A stretch of 64,000 nt of DNA. Source: Algoriphagus sp. A40 (GTDB lineage: Bacteria > Bacteroidota > Bacteroidia > Cytophagales > Cyclobacteriaceae). The DNA lies in the NCBI RefSeq assembly GCF_002002735.1, contig NZ_MUNY01000038.1, positions 1 to 64,000 on the forward strand, in the 5' to 3' direction. The translations under genes and the position numbers were made by a program. The notes beneath the pieces are model-generated. The model was not told where the DNA came from. It saw only the letters and a list, made by a program, of their open reading frames with translations, and did not search any database. Shown here one piece after another: positions 53,570 through 62,858 of this stretch (the stretch's first letter is position 1; each line of letters begins with the position of its first letter).

Positions 53570-54448
53570 TCAATCCGGCTTGAGAATTTTCAGCTGTGCG
53601 GAGGCATTTTCATGCTTGGGTTCCAACGCGAGTACCCGCTGATAGGCAGTGATGGCGGCTTCTTTGTCTCCGCTGATCCGAAGTGCATCTCCAAAGCTGC
53701 TGAACACGCGGGGAGAATAGGGGTAAATCAAGGTGTTAAACTGAAAGGTCAGTAAAGCCTGAGGCATCCGGTCTGAATACTGGAATACATAACCCAGCGT
53801 ATTCAGCTCCACTTCTTTTCCAACCAGGGAATAGACTTCCCCCAAGTGGTAATTGACGTTTTTCCAAACTGAATCCATCGGTTCCTTTTCGAACAGGTCG
53901 AGAAGGTAAGTTGCTGCCCGATAATTTGGCTCGGAGGCAAAGCCTACTGCAATCTGGGCCAAGTCTTTTTCCAGATCATTTCGGGGATATTCCACCATGC
54001 GTGCATATTCCTTGCCCTCACTTTTAAAGATAAAGGTGGGTACCCGATGGATTTGCTTTCCCTTCTCCTCGGCATTTGGACCTTGCTTATACTTTTCCTC
54101 GCCGTCATACAGGGCAGTGAATTTCAGTTGGTTTTCGTCTAAGCCCAGCTCATTCCAGAGTTTGACAAATTGGGGTACCCATCTTTTGCTGTCTCCGCAC
54201 CAGGTTCCGATGTAGATTTCTACCTCAGTCTGCTCGAATGAGCTTTTCCAGGAGGTGTCTTCACCTTTAAGTTGAAACCGTGCATAATTGCTTTCAAACC
54301 AGCCGCTATACGTCGTATCCTTTCTAAGATCATCCAGTTCAAATGGCCCAGCAAGGTGTTTGTCTCCGTTTGAATTGATGTAGGTGAGGGGCGTTTGAGC
54401 GATCGCAACTTGCGAAACGAAGAAAAAAAGAATAAGAAAATATTTCAT
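53570..54448 (-). CDS. Secreted thioredoxin-family protein with TPR-like tail
   Basis: A 292-residue exported protein (signal peptide ending QVAIAQ). The thioredoxin-fold motif is TWCGDSKRWVP, with only one Cys where CxxC is usual (Ser replaces the second), followed by VPTFIFKSEG. The C-terminal region (about 195-290) has tetratricopeptide-like helices. It is probably a periplasmic chaperone or monothiol redox protein; classic disulphide reduction is doubtful. Confidence 0.8.
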   Translation of the reverse strand: MKYFLILFFFVSQVAIAQTPLTYINSNGDKHLAGPFELDDLRKDTTYSGWFESNYARFQLKGEDTSWKSSFEQTEVEIYIGTWCGDSKRWVPQFVKLWNELGLDENQLKFTALYDGEEKYKQGPNAEEKGKQIHRVPTFIFKSEGKEYARMVEYPRNDLEKDLAQIAVGFASEPNYRAATYLLDLFEKEPMDSVWKNVNYHLGEVYSLVGKEVELNTLGYVFQYSDRMPQALLTFQFNTLIYPYSPRVFSSFGDALRISGDKEAAITAYQRVLALEPKHENASAQLKILKPD

Positions 54449-54607
54449 GTGTATGACTTAAAGTAGACGCAATTTATAGCTTGAACTTTTGAGGGAAAAC
54501 AGAGATATCTCTGGGTTGTGTGAAAATTTCCCATCACTGGATAAGTAACTCGACCAGAGAGAACCAAATCGGCCTTTTATCCAAAAGGGATAAACTAAGT
54601 CATGGGT

Positions 54608-55015
54608 TTAATTTTTAATTGCCTTCGCGACTGCCAACTCTACATAAACCAACCCACATACGACCAGTATTTCCGTCAAAAAGTAAATCTTTCCGGCCAG
54701 GGTGATTTTGGAACCGGGAAGAAATACAAGTCCCAAGGTAACCATGCAATAGAGTAAGTTGGCGAAACTGATTGCCTTGATAAATGGAACCCAATTAGCC
54801 TTCAGGAATAAGAAACAGCTGGCTGAATAGATGCAGAATACCGCAGCAATTCCCGCCAGCAAAGACAGTGTCTCAACTGCCACACCAAAGAATTCATGGT
54901 AGGCTCTCAAGACTACAAACAAAAGAATGGCAGTCAGTAAAGCACCTAAACAATCGATTAGGAAAAGTTTTCGTGGCTCTTTTCCTAATCGATTTATGAC
55001 ATTTCCGAAAATCAT
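54608..55015 (-). CDS. Small membrane protein of unknown function
   Basis: A 135-residue protein with four hydrophobic segments (about 18-38, 48-66, 75-92, 103-123). No family recognised. It lies between a thioredoxin-like gene and the esterase gene, 26 bases after the latter, and could be co-transcribed with the esterase. Confidence 0.55.
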   Translation of the reverse strand: MIFGNVINRLGKEPRKLFLIDCLGALLTAILLFVVLRAYHEFFGVAVETLSLLAGIAAVFCIYSASCFLFLKANWVPFIKAISFANLLYCMVTLGLVFLPGSKITLAGKIYFLTEILVVCGLVYVELAVAKAIKN

Positions 55016-55041
55016 TTTCTATTGAATGAATTTCGAAACCG

Positions 55042-55989
55042 CTATTTTTTAGCCAAAAACTTGTTGACTTCCAACCAGTAAATAAACGCATCAAACCAAC
55101 GGTTGCTGGTGCGGTTTGGATTGCCGAGACCGAAACCGTGGCCGCCGTTTTGGTATAGATGAAATTCGACTGGCTTTCCGGCTTTGTACCAGGATTCGAT
55201 CACTCCAATCTGACCCAAGAACAGAAAATCATCGCTGGCGATCACATTAAACATCGGAGGAGCATTCTCAGGCACTTCTACCGGACCCATGCCACCATAG
55301 ATTGGTCCAATAAAGGCTAATTTCATCGTTTTTGAGTGGAGTGTAGAATGCATGGTCAGACCGGCACCTGCTGAAAAGCCGATCATGCCTATCCTTTCGG
55401 TATCCACTCCCCATTCTTTGGCATTTTTGACAATCATGGCATAGGCTGCTTCAGCATCTTCGAGCTGGTTGGAAAGGTCCCGCTGAGGCGGACGTGGGGG
55501 ATTTGCAACCTGTGAACTATCGGAGGTTGGGGCCGGGGATGGTGCCGTTCGGGGACGGTTCATCCAGGCCGAAAAGTCTTCAAGCGCGGGAGGAGTAGGG
55601 TTGAGGCGGTACTTTAGCACGAAAGCGGCGATGCCTTGCTTGGCCAAAGCCTCTGCGACTTCCCAGCCTTCATTGCCCATCGAAAGCCAGCTGAAACCTC
55701 CGCCCGGCGCGACGATCACGGCAGTTCCGTTTGCCTTTCCAGGTTCCGGGAGGAAAGGAGTGAGTGTAGCGGTGGAGATATTTCTTGCCATTGGATCACC
55801 CCACTGACGAAACCAGGTCTCAGGAGCGGGTTGATTTTCGACGCCGCCTGTGCCGAGCAAAATGGCATTGGGTTCGGCAGGTGTTTCGAGCGGATAGATG
55901 GTGCCGTCCTGAGCCAAGACGGCTGAAGTCAGGAGGAGAAGGGAGGCCAATAAGGCCGGCTTGGTGAGGTTTTTAAAATGAAAAGGCAT
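55042..55989 (-). CDS. Secreted alpha/beta-hydrolase esterase
   Basis: A 315-residue exported enzyme (signal peptide ending SAVLAQ). Esterase motifs: VAPGGGFSWLSMG for the oxyanion hole, nucleophile Ser in GFSAGAGL and a late HGFGLG His. It resembles acetyl-xylan or feruloyl esterases linked to xylan breakdown, consistent with the GH10 and GH43 enzymes elsewhere in the window, though not in one cluster. The substrate is inference. Confidence 0.85.
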   Translation of the reverse strand: MPFHFKNLTKPALLASLLLLTSAVLAQDGTIYPLETPAEPNAILLGTGGVENQPAPETWFRQWGDPMARNISTATLTPFLPEPGKANGTAVIVAPGGGFSWLSMGNEGWEVAEALAKQGIAAFVLKYRLNPTPPALEDFSAWMNRPRTAPSPAPTSDSSQVANPPRPPQRDLSNQLEDAEAAYAMIVKNAKEWGVDTERIGMIGFSAGAGLTMHSTLHSKTMKLAFIGPIYGGMGPVEVPENAPPMFNVIASDDFLFLGQIGVIESWYKAGKPVEFHLYQNGGHGFGLGNPNRTSNRWFDAFIYWLEVNKFLAKK

Positions 55990-56305
55990 AGTGAATAGGT
56001 TAATGGGAGGGTTTATTTGAGTTAATTATGAAAGGTCAATTTTTCGGTTACCCGGACAAAGCAAGATTAATTTTCCGGATCAAATATGGGAACCAAGCTA
56101 TCGTGATGAATAACCTGAGTAAAGAAGTGTATGACAACTTCAAGTAAGTTAGGAGCTTATGGTCGAAATCCAAATATCGAACGACAGGAATGGTCTTCGG
56201 ACAATCTGTTTCAAGACCGGGGATCTAAAGCCCTTTCCTCGACAGGCTTGCCTTTTTCTGAGAAAAACGAGCTTTCCGCCGGAATTTTCAGACCATATGA
56301 CCTGA
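55990..56305. other. Intergenic region, no gene supported
   Basis: A 75-codon frame at 56131-56358 overlaps the S41 gene end and shows no family features, so it is not annotated. No terminator was found. Confidence 0.4.
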
Positions 56306-57322
56306 TCAGTTTAATGAATCAATCGCCCGCTGCAGGGTCATGTCTATTCCGGAGTTGATTTCCGAAAGGGTGTTTTTGCTGTAGCTGTCCGGAGCAAGCC
56401 CGATTCCTTCATAGGTCTTGCCGTCATACAATTCCACCTTTTGGGGTACCAGTGAATAAAACCAGCCATTTGCCAATTCCCTTCCGATCATAGTCCCATG
56501 AGCACCGTTTGTTGTGTCCCCCATGAGGGTGACTTGGGGCAGGGTTTTAAAGGCCATCACCGCACGCTCTCCTGCACTGATGGTATAGCGGTCGGTCAGT
56601 ACGATGATGGGTTTGTCTACATAGTCGCCTTCGGGAGAAATATTCCATTCATACCAATCGGTATAATCATCAGCTCCCTTCCCGTTTTTAGTCTTACTCT
56701 TGAACACATAACGGGACTGGTCAGTCAGCCTTCCGATCTCTGAAAAGCAATAGGTGAAATCGCCTCCCTGGTTATGCCGCATGTCTATGATATACCCGTT
56801 TACATCCGGGTATTCGCTCAGGAAATCGTTCATTTTGAAAAAATTGTCACCCACATAATCAAAGTAGATGTAGGCTACATTGGCGTTTTTTATTTTGCCA
56901 TAGAGGTAGGCGTTTTCATCTCCTTCTTTATACCCAGGCTCTAGGTATGTTTTTATAATGGGAATATTGAACAGTTCATCCTCAATGAGTTCATTTCTGA
57001 TTTTGTTGGATATAAACAGATCTCTGCCGGGAGCGGTCAACGTGACATGCCCATCATCCAAGGTTGCCAGCATCTGAGAAATAACAGAAAACAGTTCGTC
57101 ATCCGTGGAGGTGGCCGTCACCATCGGTCGGAATTTAGTGTATTGGGCTTGCCAATCGATGTTCCTTTCTTCAAATGGAGCATATTCTTCACTAAAAGTG
57201 GCCCAGAGATTTTCAAATATCGCTTCCGGATTGTTGGCGGGAGGTTCCTCAAAAAGCTGGTTACAACTTACAGCCGATAGGAAAAGCAGGACTAGGGTGA
57301 GGAAATTGGCGGTTCGTTTCAT
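56306..57322 (-). CDS. S41-family peptidase lipoprotein
   Basis: A 338-residue C-terminal-processing-protease-like lipoprotein (signal ending AVSCNQ). The S41 catalytic Ser-containing segment is DRYTISAGERAVMAF and the Lys/Gly region VTLMGDTTNGAHGTM follows. PDZ is not clearly visible. It is probably anchored at the cell surface or periplasmic side. It follows the beta-barrel gene by four bases. Confidence 0.87.
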   Translation of the reverse strand: MKRTANFLTLVLLFLSAVSCNQLFEEPPANNPEAIFENLWATFSEEYAPFEERNIDWQAQYTKFRPMVTATSTDDELFSVISQMLATLDDGHVTLTAPGRDLFISNKIRNELIEDELFNIPIIKTYLEPGYKEGDENAYLYGKIKNANVAYIYFDYVGDNFFKMNDFLSEYPDVNGYIIDMRHNQGGDFTYCFSEIGRLTDQSRYVFKSKTKNGKGADDYTDWYEWNISPEGDYVDKPIIVLTDRYTISAGERAVMAFKTLPQVTLMGDTTNGAHGTMIGRELANGWFYSLVPQKVELYDGKTYEGIGLAPDSYSKNTLSEINSGIDMTLQRAIDSLN

Positions 57323-57326
57323 GGAA

Positions 57327-58169
57327 TCAAAATTTATAGCTGCCCGAAAAATTCAAAGAATTGCGGAAGGAAAGCAGGTTTCTGGGTTGGCTCATATGGA
57401 TCAATTCAAACAGATATGCTGCCCCAACTCCCCACCTCTCACTCAGGTCATACTCGTACTTTAGCTCAAAGTCAAGGGTTTGCACTTTGTTCCAAGTCGC
57501 CAATTGCCCATCGCCCAAATACGCCATAAAGGTTTTGAATCCGGAATGAGAACTGATGTTTTCGATAAATTCATCGTCATTGACCAGGTAAGGTGATCGC
57601 GCTAACCAGGCAAAAAGAGGCAATTTGAGTGTTGTTGACAGTCTGCTTTTCTCGTTAATCGGTCTTTCGTAAGTGCCAAAGACTCCTAAACCGAGGGCTG
57701 CATAATACCCAAAACTGCTGATCCTGCCATAGACATAGCTCGTTGCCTGGATATCTGTGGAGAAGAGTCCTCCGGCCTTCAGAGTTCCGTTTTGTATCCC
57801 TTTCACCTGCTTCCCAAATTGGTAATCCAGATCAATGAGGTTAAAACTGTGGGGATAGGCCGTTTCGGGTTCCCCGTGAAAGGTGAATCCATACGGTTCC
57901 GTCACCATGGGATTGAAATTCGCATACCGGAGGCTTACTTTTTGGTAAAATTCTGCCTCTCTGGTGTAATCCAGCCCCACGTTGAGAATGGAAAAGTCAC
58001 TGTGGGCAAAAGGTGAGAAAATCAAATCCTGCCGGTTGATGAAACCGGGTCCGAAACTCAAGGTCAGGGAACTGGCATTTTCCTGCTGCTGCCCAAAAGA
58101 TGCGACTACAGTCAGGAGGCTAAATAGGGAGGTGAAAATGGTTTTCAATTGGTTCCTTGATGTTCTCAT
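57327..58169 (-). CDS. Outer-membrane beta-barrel protein
   Basis: A 280-residue predicted outer-membrane barrel with a signal peptide ending VASFGQ, alternating amphipathic strands and a C-terminal Phe (FSGSYKF). No ligand-specific domain. It leads a two-gene operon with the S41 peptidase, four bases apart, which suggests a shared cell-envelope role. Confidence 0.75.
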   Translation of the reverse strand: MRTSRNQLKTIFTSLFSLLTVVASFGQQQENASSLTLSFGPGFINRQDLIFSPFAHSDFSILNVGLDYTREAEFYQKVSLRYANFNPMVTEPYGFTFHGEPETAYPHSFNLIDLDYQFGKQVKGIQNGTLKAGGLFSTDIQATSYVYGRISSFGYYAALGLGVFGTYERPINEKSRLSTTLKLPLFAWLARSPYLVNDDEFIENISSHSGFKTFMAYLGDGQLATWNKVQTLDFELKYEYDLSERWGVGAAYLFELIHMSQPRNLLSFRNSLNFSGSYKF

Positions 58170-58526
58170 AAAATGCTGTTTTACAACGGCTGCTTACTTG
58201 CGGAAAAGTTCTGCCGAAGGTTATTATTCGTTCAAAATTCCATTAGCCAGATGAGTAGGTCCGGCTTGACTGTTTAGAAAAATACATTCTACATTCCTTC
58301 ATTAGGGGGCTCTGAGCCCATTTTAACCCTTGAAGCAGGATACTATTCCTTTGACCTTAAATTACAATTCGTTTGATTAATTGCAAAATTCGGATACCCG
58401 AAAAGCAAAGTGGCGGCGCATTGTCAGGGGTTTTTTCTACGGGAGGTAGCCAGTTGTCAAACGACTCATCATCAGGAGTTTTGAAGAATGCGGGAATGCA
58501 TTACCTTCATAGAAACTTTTTGAATT
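58170..58526. other. Divergent intergenic region
   Basis: Holds the outward promoters of the beta-barrel operon and of the 58527 gene. No gene seen. Confidence 0.4.
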
Positions 58527-59174
58527 ATGTCAGATATCAAAACCGGCGATGAGATTTTTGACCAGATGGAATTTGGTGGATTTAGGTTGACTGAAGCCCA
58601 GAAAGAGGAATTGCGAAGAAACATTACTGGGCTCCTTCTCAGCTTTGATGCCGACAAAAACCTTATCGATCAATTTTTGAAGTCGCCTTTTAGCTACTTG
58701 CAGCAAAACTATCCGATAAGTTTCCTTGAGGATATGATGTCAAAGAAGCCAGATTTGGTGTATTCCTTTGACCGGGCCATCAGGCGATTGAAAATTGAGT
58801 TGATGGAGGCAAGGGGGAATTGTTTGGCGTGCATCCTGAGTGCCCTGGCTTTGATCTATGCCTTCTTATTGCACTTTGGTCTAAGTGTGGAGCTGTTGAA
58901 ATCGGTGATAGCGGAAGTTGTATTGGCATTGGCAGATTATTTCCGGGTGGACGACAAGGCTAGGGGTTTTCTCGAACTTATCGCAGGGCTTGCGACGACG
59001 ATCGCGCCACTCAGCCTCGCCAGGAGGTTTTGTAGGATGATGGGGCTATGCCAAAAGGTATCCACTAGCATGGATGTGGACACCATTGGCAGTTCTCTGG
59101 CAGAGAAGGTTTCATCGGAACGAGCCAGCAGCGGAGCCGAAAGTTTAAAGCGGGGAGGGAACTTTGATCTTTAG
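58527..59174 (+). CDS. Hypothetical protein with central hydrophobic region
   Basis: A 215-residue protein of unknown family. The N-terminal half is polar and helical (GFRLTEAQKEELRRNITGL). From residue 95 to 170 it has two hydrophobic segments (CLACILSALALIYAFLLHF and FLELIAGLATTIAPLSLARR) and four Cys residues. The C-terminus is polar, Ser-rich. It stands alone. The arrangement could be a toxin, immunity protein or membrane adaptor, none shown. Confidence 0.65.
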   Translation: MSDIKTGDEIFDQMEFGGFRLTEAQKEELRRNITGLLLSFDADKNLIDQFLKSPFSYLQQNYPISFLEDMMSKKPDLVYSFDRAIRRLKIELMEARGNCLACILSALALIYAFLLHFGLSVELLKSVIAEVVLALADYFRVDDKARGFLELIAGLATTIAPLSLARRFCRMMGLCQKVSTSMDVDTIGSSLAEKVSSERASSGAESLKRGGNFDL

Positions 59175-59423
59175 TTTTCCGGGAAAAACCTCGGCTCAGC
59201 CCATGGCCAGAAAAGCCAAAAAATAAGGCGTTTCTTGATTCTGTGCCGAAATCTTTGAGTGATCAACTTTCCCCGGATTTCATTGAGTGGGAATGGCGGC
59301 GAACTGTCATTCCGAATGACTGGGGCGGTGTTTTGCTCCTATATGCCTGTCGGGACTACGCCTAGTTCTACCTTCATCCAGATGGGCCAATCGGCTCTGG
59401 ATTTTCCGGTTTACAAAATCGGT

Positions 59424-60122
59424 TTATTTCGCCCCTGCTTTTTCGAGGATTGATACGATATGTGTGAAACCTTTTTTGCGGGCATGGGCCAAAGGTGATA
59501 TGCCTTCTTTATCTGCGATAGTTACATTGCAGCCTGCATCTACCAGCAGTTGCACGATTTGCACATGGGCAGGACCTCCGTTGCTCAGGATTATCGCTTC
59601 AAGCAGGGCAGTCCATCCCAGCCGGTTGACATGGTCGATTGGAAAATCTTTCCGTTTCAATAGTTCCTTTACAGTTTCCACATGCCCTCTTTCACAGGCA
59701 GGGATCAAGGCAGTTCCATTGTATCGGTTGAACACTTTAAAATCCGTACCGTGCTCGAGGCAATCCCTCACGATTTGAGTGTATCCGCTGGCACCCGCAT
59801 ATAAAAACGGACTGTCATGCATATCGTCCAAGGCGTTTACATTGGCCCCTGCCGCAATCAAAACTTTGGCGGCCTCATTGTTTTGATGGTGGGTCGAAAT
59901 CATCAAAGCCGTTCGCTGCTTGGAGTCGGTGGCTTCCAGGTTTACGTTTTCCCGGATCAACTTTTGGATCGTTGTGACATCGTTTTTTTCAGCGGCCAAC
60001 CAAAGGGATTTTATTTTATCCCTGCTTTGCGTTTCCTGAGCATGTCCTAGGTTTACCATAATTAGTATAAAGTAAAGAAAGAGAACGCCGGTTTTAAAAC
60101 CGTTTTTAATGGTGTAATTCAT
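59424..60122 (-). CDS. Exported ankyrin-repeat protein
   Basis: A 232-residue protein with a signal peptide ending NLGHAQ. At least six ankyrin repeats follow (about 40-225; for example ALMISTHHQNNEAAKVLIAA and LIPACERGHVETVKELLKR). Such repeats bind other proteins. Its envelope location suggests an interaction role in the periplasm. It stands alone. Confidence 0.9.
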   Translation of the reverse strand: MNYTIKNGFKTGVLFLYFILIMVNLGHAQETQSRDKIKSLWLAAEKNDVTTIQKLIRENVNLEATDSKQRTALMISTHHQNNEAAKVLIAAGANVNALDDMHDSPFLYAGASGYTQIVRDCLEHGTDFKVFNRYNGTALIPACERGHVETVKELLKRKDFPIDHVNRLGWTALLEAIILSNGGPAHVQIVQLLVDAGCNVTIADKEGISPLAHARKKGFTHIVSILEKAGAK

Positions 60123-60634
60123 GTTTCAATGATCAATGGTGTTAAGAGTGGTAATTCTCATTTCGTCAGTCGGTATTGTAGTAATGTAATCACTTCTCTT
60201 TCTCCACTTGTTTAATGTCATTCTGGCCTTTCCTGGAATTTGTTGTCTCTTTTCTGATAGCTATCGCGGTTGGAATGCTTCAACCATGAAAGTAAGTTAC
60301 AGTCTGATGTCCGAACTGCAAATCCGTTTGGATAGATTGGCAAGATCGAATGTCAAAATAGCTTCAGTGATCCAGATAGCTAGAGACCTACATGAAGGGT
60401 TGACAAATTCGCCTAGGCCTTCTTTCAGTTGGAAAGACTATGCCGACCTGGTTATCCTACTTCATAGCGTGTCTGTTCAAAGAATTTCGATAGGCATTTG
60501 ACGTCTGCCCAACCGATGGTTTATACAACCTTGGGAGGTCATTTTTAATCGAGCCGTAGATGTGTGACCTAGCTAATCCAAAAGTAAAAAGTCGGAACAT
60601 ACCTCGTCCCGACTGGATATAAATCACCCGTTGA
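60123..60634. other. Intergenic region with a terminator, no gene supported
   Basis: A plus-strand frame at 60208-60501 (with an internal ATG near 60286) shows weak helix-like character (MSELQIRLDRLARSNVKIAS) but no family, and is not annotated. The terminator at 60586-60614 belongs to the minus-strand DoxX gene. Confidence 0.4.
60586..60614 (-). terminator. Terminator of the DoxX gene
   Basis: On the minus strand AGTCGGGAC pairs with GTTCCGACT (one G-T pair) around a seven-base loop, followed by TTTTTACTTTT. It lies 20 bases past the stop at 60635. Confidence 0.78.
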
Positions 60635-61045
60635 TTAACCAATAATTCGCTTGTCTTTGGCCACAAATTTGGCAAAAGCCAGCAGGGCTCCTGTCACCAT
60701 GATATTTCTGAAAAAGTTGACCATTTCAAGCTCTTTTTCCAGATCAGCAGGCAAGGCTGAAGTTCCCAATTCTTGACCCATAGCTCTTGGCAAATGCACC
60801 AAAAATGCCATTAGGATGACATAAAGAGCCATCATCGAATACGCTAGCTTATCATATTTCCCGATTACCGCACTGATAATAAAGGAAAGGATGCAAAGCA
60901 AAGTGAAGTAATTCCAAAAGAATGGAAAGGGAAGGTAGTCCGGTACAAATGATGCGCCTACCTCTGGTTTGCCAAGGTGCAAACCCACATAAAGCAAAAA
61001 CGAAAGAGGAAAAATGTACTTCCCGGAATTCAACAGCTTGTCCAT
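60635..61045 (-). CDS. DoxX-family membrane protein
   Basis: A 136-residue four-helix membrane protein of the DoxX/YphA type: segments about 10-22, 40-58, 68-86 and 108-128. It is ten bases downstream of the YciI gene. DoxX relatives interact with quinones or respiratory thiol systems in some bacteria; the role here is unknown. Confidence 0.75.
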   Translation of the reverse strand: MDKLLNSGKYIFPLSFLLYVGLHLGKPEVGASFVPDYLPFPFFWNYFTLLCILSFIISAVIGKYDKLAYSMMALYVILMAFLVHLPRAMGQELGTSALPADLEKELEMVNFFRNIMVTGALLAFAKFVAKDKRIIG

Positions 61046-61055
61046 GGCTTTGATT

Positions 61056-61409
61056 TTATCCTACCGGAAAAGGAACAAGCGGTCTGATTTCCACAGAACT
61101 GAAGGGGTATTTAAGAATTGGGCAGGACTTGCTCCAGTTCTGGACTTCCTCCAAATCATCTGATTTGCAGATAAGAAATCCGGAAACCAGGATCTGACCC
61201 CCCTCTTTGTGCGGTCCTTCTGTAATCCCATCTGTATTGACTACAGTTGCATCATAGCGAACGGGGGCAGTATGCACCAGCTTTCCTTGCATGGCGATAT
61301 TGCCTATCCAAGATTGCCACTTTGGCATATCCTCAGCCATATCCTGAGAGGTCGACAAGTAGCCGGATTCAGCACTTGCATTGCGAAATAATAAGAGATA
61401 CTCTGTCAT
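61056..61409 (-). CDS. YciI-family protein
   Basis: A 117-residue YciI/YCII-related (DGPF-type) protein: YLLLFRNASAESGYLSTSQD and later QILVSGFLICKSDDLEEVQN. A dimeric alpha/beta barrel fold with a possible His/Asp active site; the activity is unclear. It lies between the Crp/Fnr regulator and DoxX. Confidence 0.85.
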   Translation of the reverse strand: MTEYLLLFRNASAESGYLSTSQDMAEDMPKWQSWIGNIAMQGKLVHTAPVRYDATVVNTDGITEGPHKEGGQILVSGFLICKSDDLEEVQNWSKSCPILKYPFSSVEIRPLVPFPVG

Positions 61410-61486
61410 TTTAGGGAGTTTTTAGATGAATGATGGGGTAAAACTCAGCAAATAAAAACCCGGAGACGATGACAAAAGTCGATGTT

Positions 61487-62056
61487 TTAAAGCTTGGCTT
61501 TTAAGCGGCTATAGACATCCTTGTTGATGCCTAAATAGCTAGCAATCAGTTTGCTCGAAAGACGAGTCATCAAAAAAGGTCGGTATTCCATCAGCCATTT
61601 TATCCGCTCCAAAGCGTTCAGGGCAACAAAGGTATTGATGCGATAGACTGAGTTGGCATAGGAGGCCTCCAGGATCTGCTTGTACACTTTGTCAAACTGC
61701 GGAATGGTCTCCATCAATTGTTGAAAATTCTGTCGGTCAATGGCAAAAAGTTCGGATGGCTCCACAGTTCGGATATTTTCCGTAGCGGGATTTCCACTTC
61801 CAAAACTCAGCAGCTCCGAGCACCAATTGTCTTCAATCACGATATCCCGGGTCGTCTCATTGAAATCTTTGTCGTAGACATAGACCTGCAAGCACCCCTT
61901 GGCAATAAAATAGACGTATTTACAGACCTCACCCTGCTTCACAAGTTGCTCATTGCGCTTGGTCTTGATGTGCTTGAAAGCGGGAAGAACACGATCCAGG
62001 TTCTCCGGATTCTTTCCCAGTCTGTTTGTAATATGATTGCGTAAGACTTCGATCAT
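61487..62056 (-). CDS. Crp/Fnr-family transcriptional regulator
   Basis: A 189-residue regulator with an N-terminal cyclic-nucleotide-binding fold (about 25-125; QLVKQGEVCKYVYFIAKGCL, ELLSFGSGNPA) and a short C-terminal HTH (KLIASYLGINKDVYSRLKAK). No iron-sulfur Cys motif, so it is not an Fnr-type oxygen sensor. It is the first gene of the Crp-YciI-DoxX row and may control the row. Confidence 0.9.
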   Translation of the reverse strand: MIEVLRNHITNRLGKNPENLDRVLPAFKHIKTKRNEQLVKQGEVCKYVYFIAKGCLQVYVYDKDFNETTRDIVIEDNWCSELLSFGSGNPATENIRTVEPSELFAIDRQNFQQLMETIPQFDKVYKQILEASYANSVYRINTFVALNALERIKWLMEYRPFLMTRLSSKLIASYLGINKDVYSRLKAKL

Positions 62057-62186
62057 TTTGATCTGCCATTAGGGTTTATCAGGATGCATCGAGCATTTGA
62101 TTCAACAGAAACAGCTTTCCAAGGACAAAGTTTAAGTTATCGCGTGATCAGGATCGAGAAAAAAGCGGACTACTCTCAGTGGGGTT

Positions 62187-62639
62187 TTAACTCAACTCTT
62201 CAGAAAAGGCCTTAATCTGGGCCAAAATATTCACCAGGGAATTTTCTGAGCTCGATCTGCTTTGTTCGTCCACAAATCCTGTTTGGGTCCAGGTGAGTTT
62301 AGAGGTCTTGCTATCGATTTTTTCGATGTGATAGCTGACGAGGGAGTAGTTCTCCGGTTTGTCTTCCAATCCGCAGAAGCCGCTCCAATAGCGATATTTC
62401 AAGAATTCGGGCTCTTTGCATTCGACGACAATGCCTTTGTCAATGAATTCTTGATTGTCAAAGTTGATCCTAAAAAGTATCGTGCTGCCAGGCTTCCAGT
62501 CCGTGACAGTTTGTGCACCAAATAGGTACTGACTTATCCAGGCCGGATCTGTAAGTATCTCCCAAACTCTTTCAGGACCGGCATTGATGGCTATGGATTT
62601 AGAGGAAATCAAATTGTTATCGAGTTTCAAGTCCTTCAT
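62187..62639 (-). CDS. SRPBCC-family protein
   Basis: A 150-residue START/Bet v1-like protein (KSIAINAGPERVWEILTDPA, WKPGSTILFRINFDNQEF, SLVSYHIEKIDSKTSKLTWT). A hydrophobic ligand cavity is expected. It stands alone upstream of the Crp/Fnr gene; function unknown. Confidence 0.88.
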   Translation of the reverse strand: MKDLKLDNNLISSKSIAINAGPERVWEILTDPAWISQYLFGAQTVTDWKPGSTILFRINFDNQEFIDKGIVVECKEPEFLKYRYWSGFCGLEDKPENYSLVSYHIEKIDSKTSKLTWTQTGFVDEQSRSSSENSLVNILAQIKAFSEELS

Positions 62640-62753
62640 TTAAATAGATGTTTTATGTAATGATTTCTTTGGCAATTCTCCTAGATCACATCAGTAAGTT
62701 ATCAGCTTGCCGATTGATTTCAAATTGGTGATATTCCCGCTTGCCGTGGATCA

Positions 62754-62786
62754 AAAAAAATGATCCGTGAGGGTGGATCATTTTTT
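62754..62786. terminator. Terminator of the PAS sensor gene
   Basis: AAAAAATGATCC and GGATCATTTTTT pair around an eight-base loop. The stem with its T-run lies 73 bases after the stop at 62859 on the minus strand. Confidence 0.8.
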
Positions 62787-62858
62787 ATATGGATTAGGTA
62801 TTCTATAAAGAAGGCCTAAGCGGAAGTCTAACTACATCTTGGCAGGAAAGTGAATCGA

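Noticed and set aside
60208..60501. Plus-strand 97-codon frame
   Set aside because: Weak helix-like character only; no family match I could recall, and region is otherwise non-coding. A fragment remains possible.
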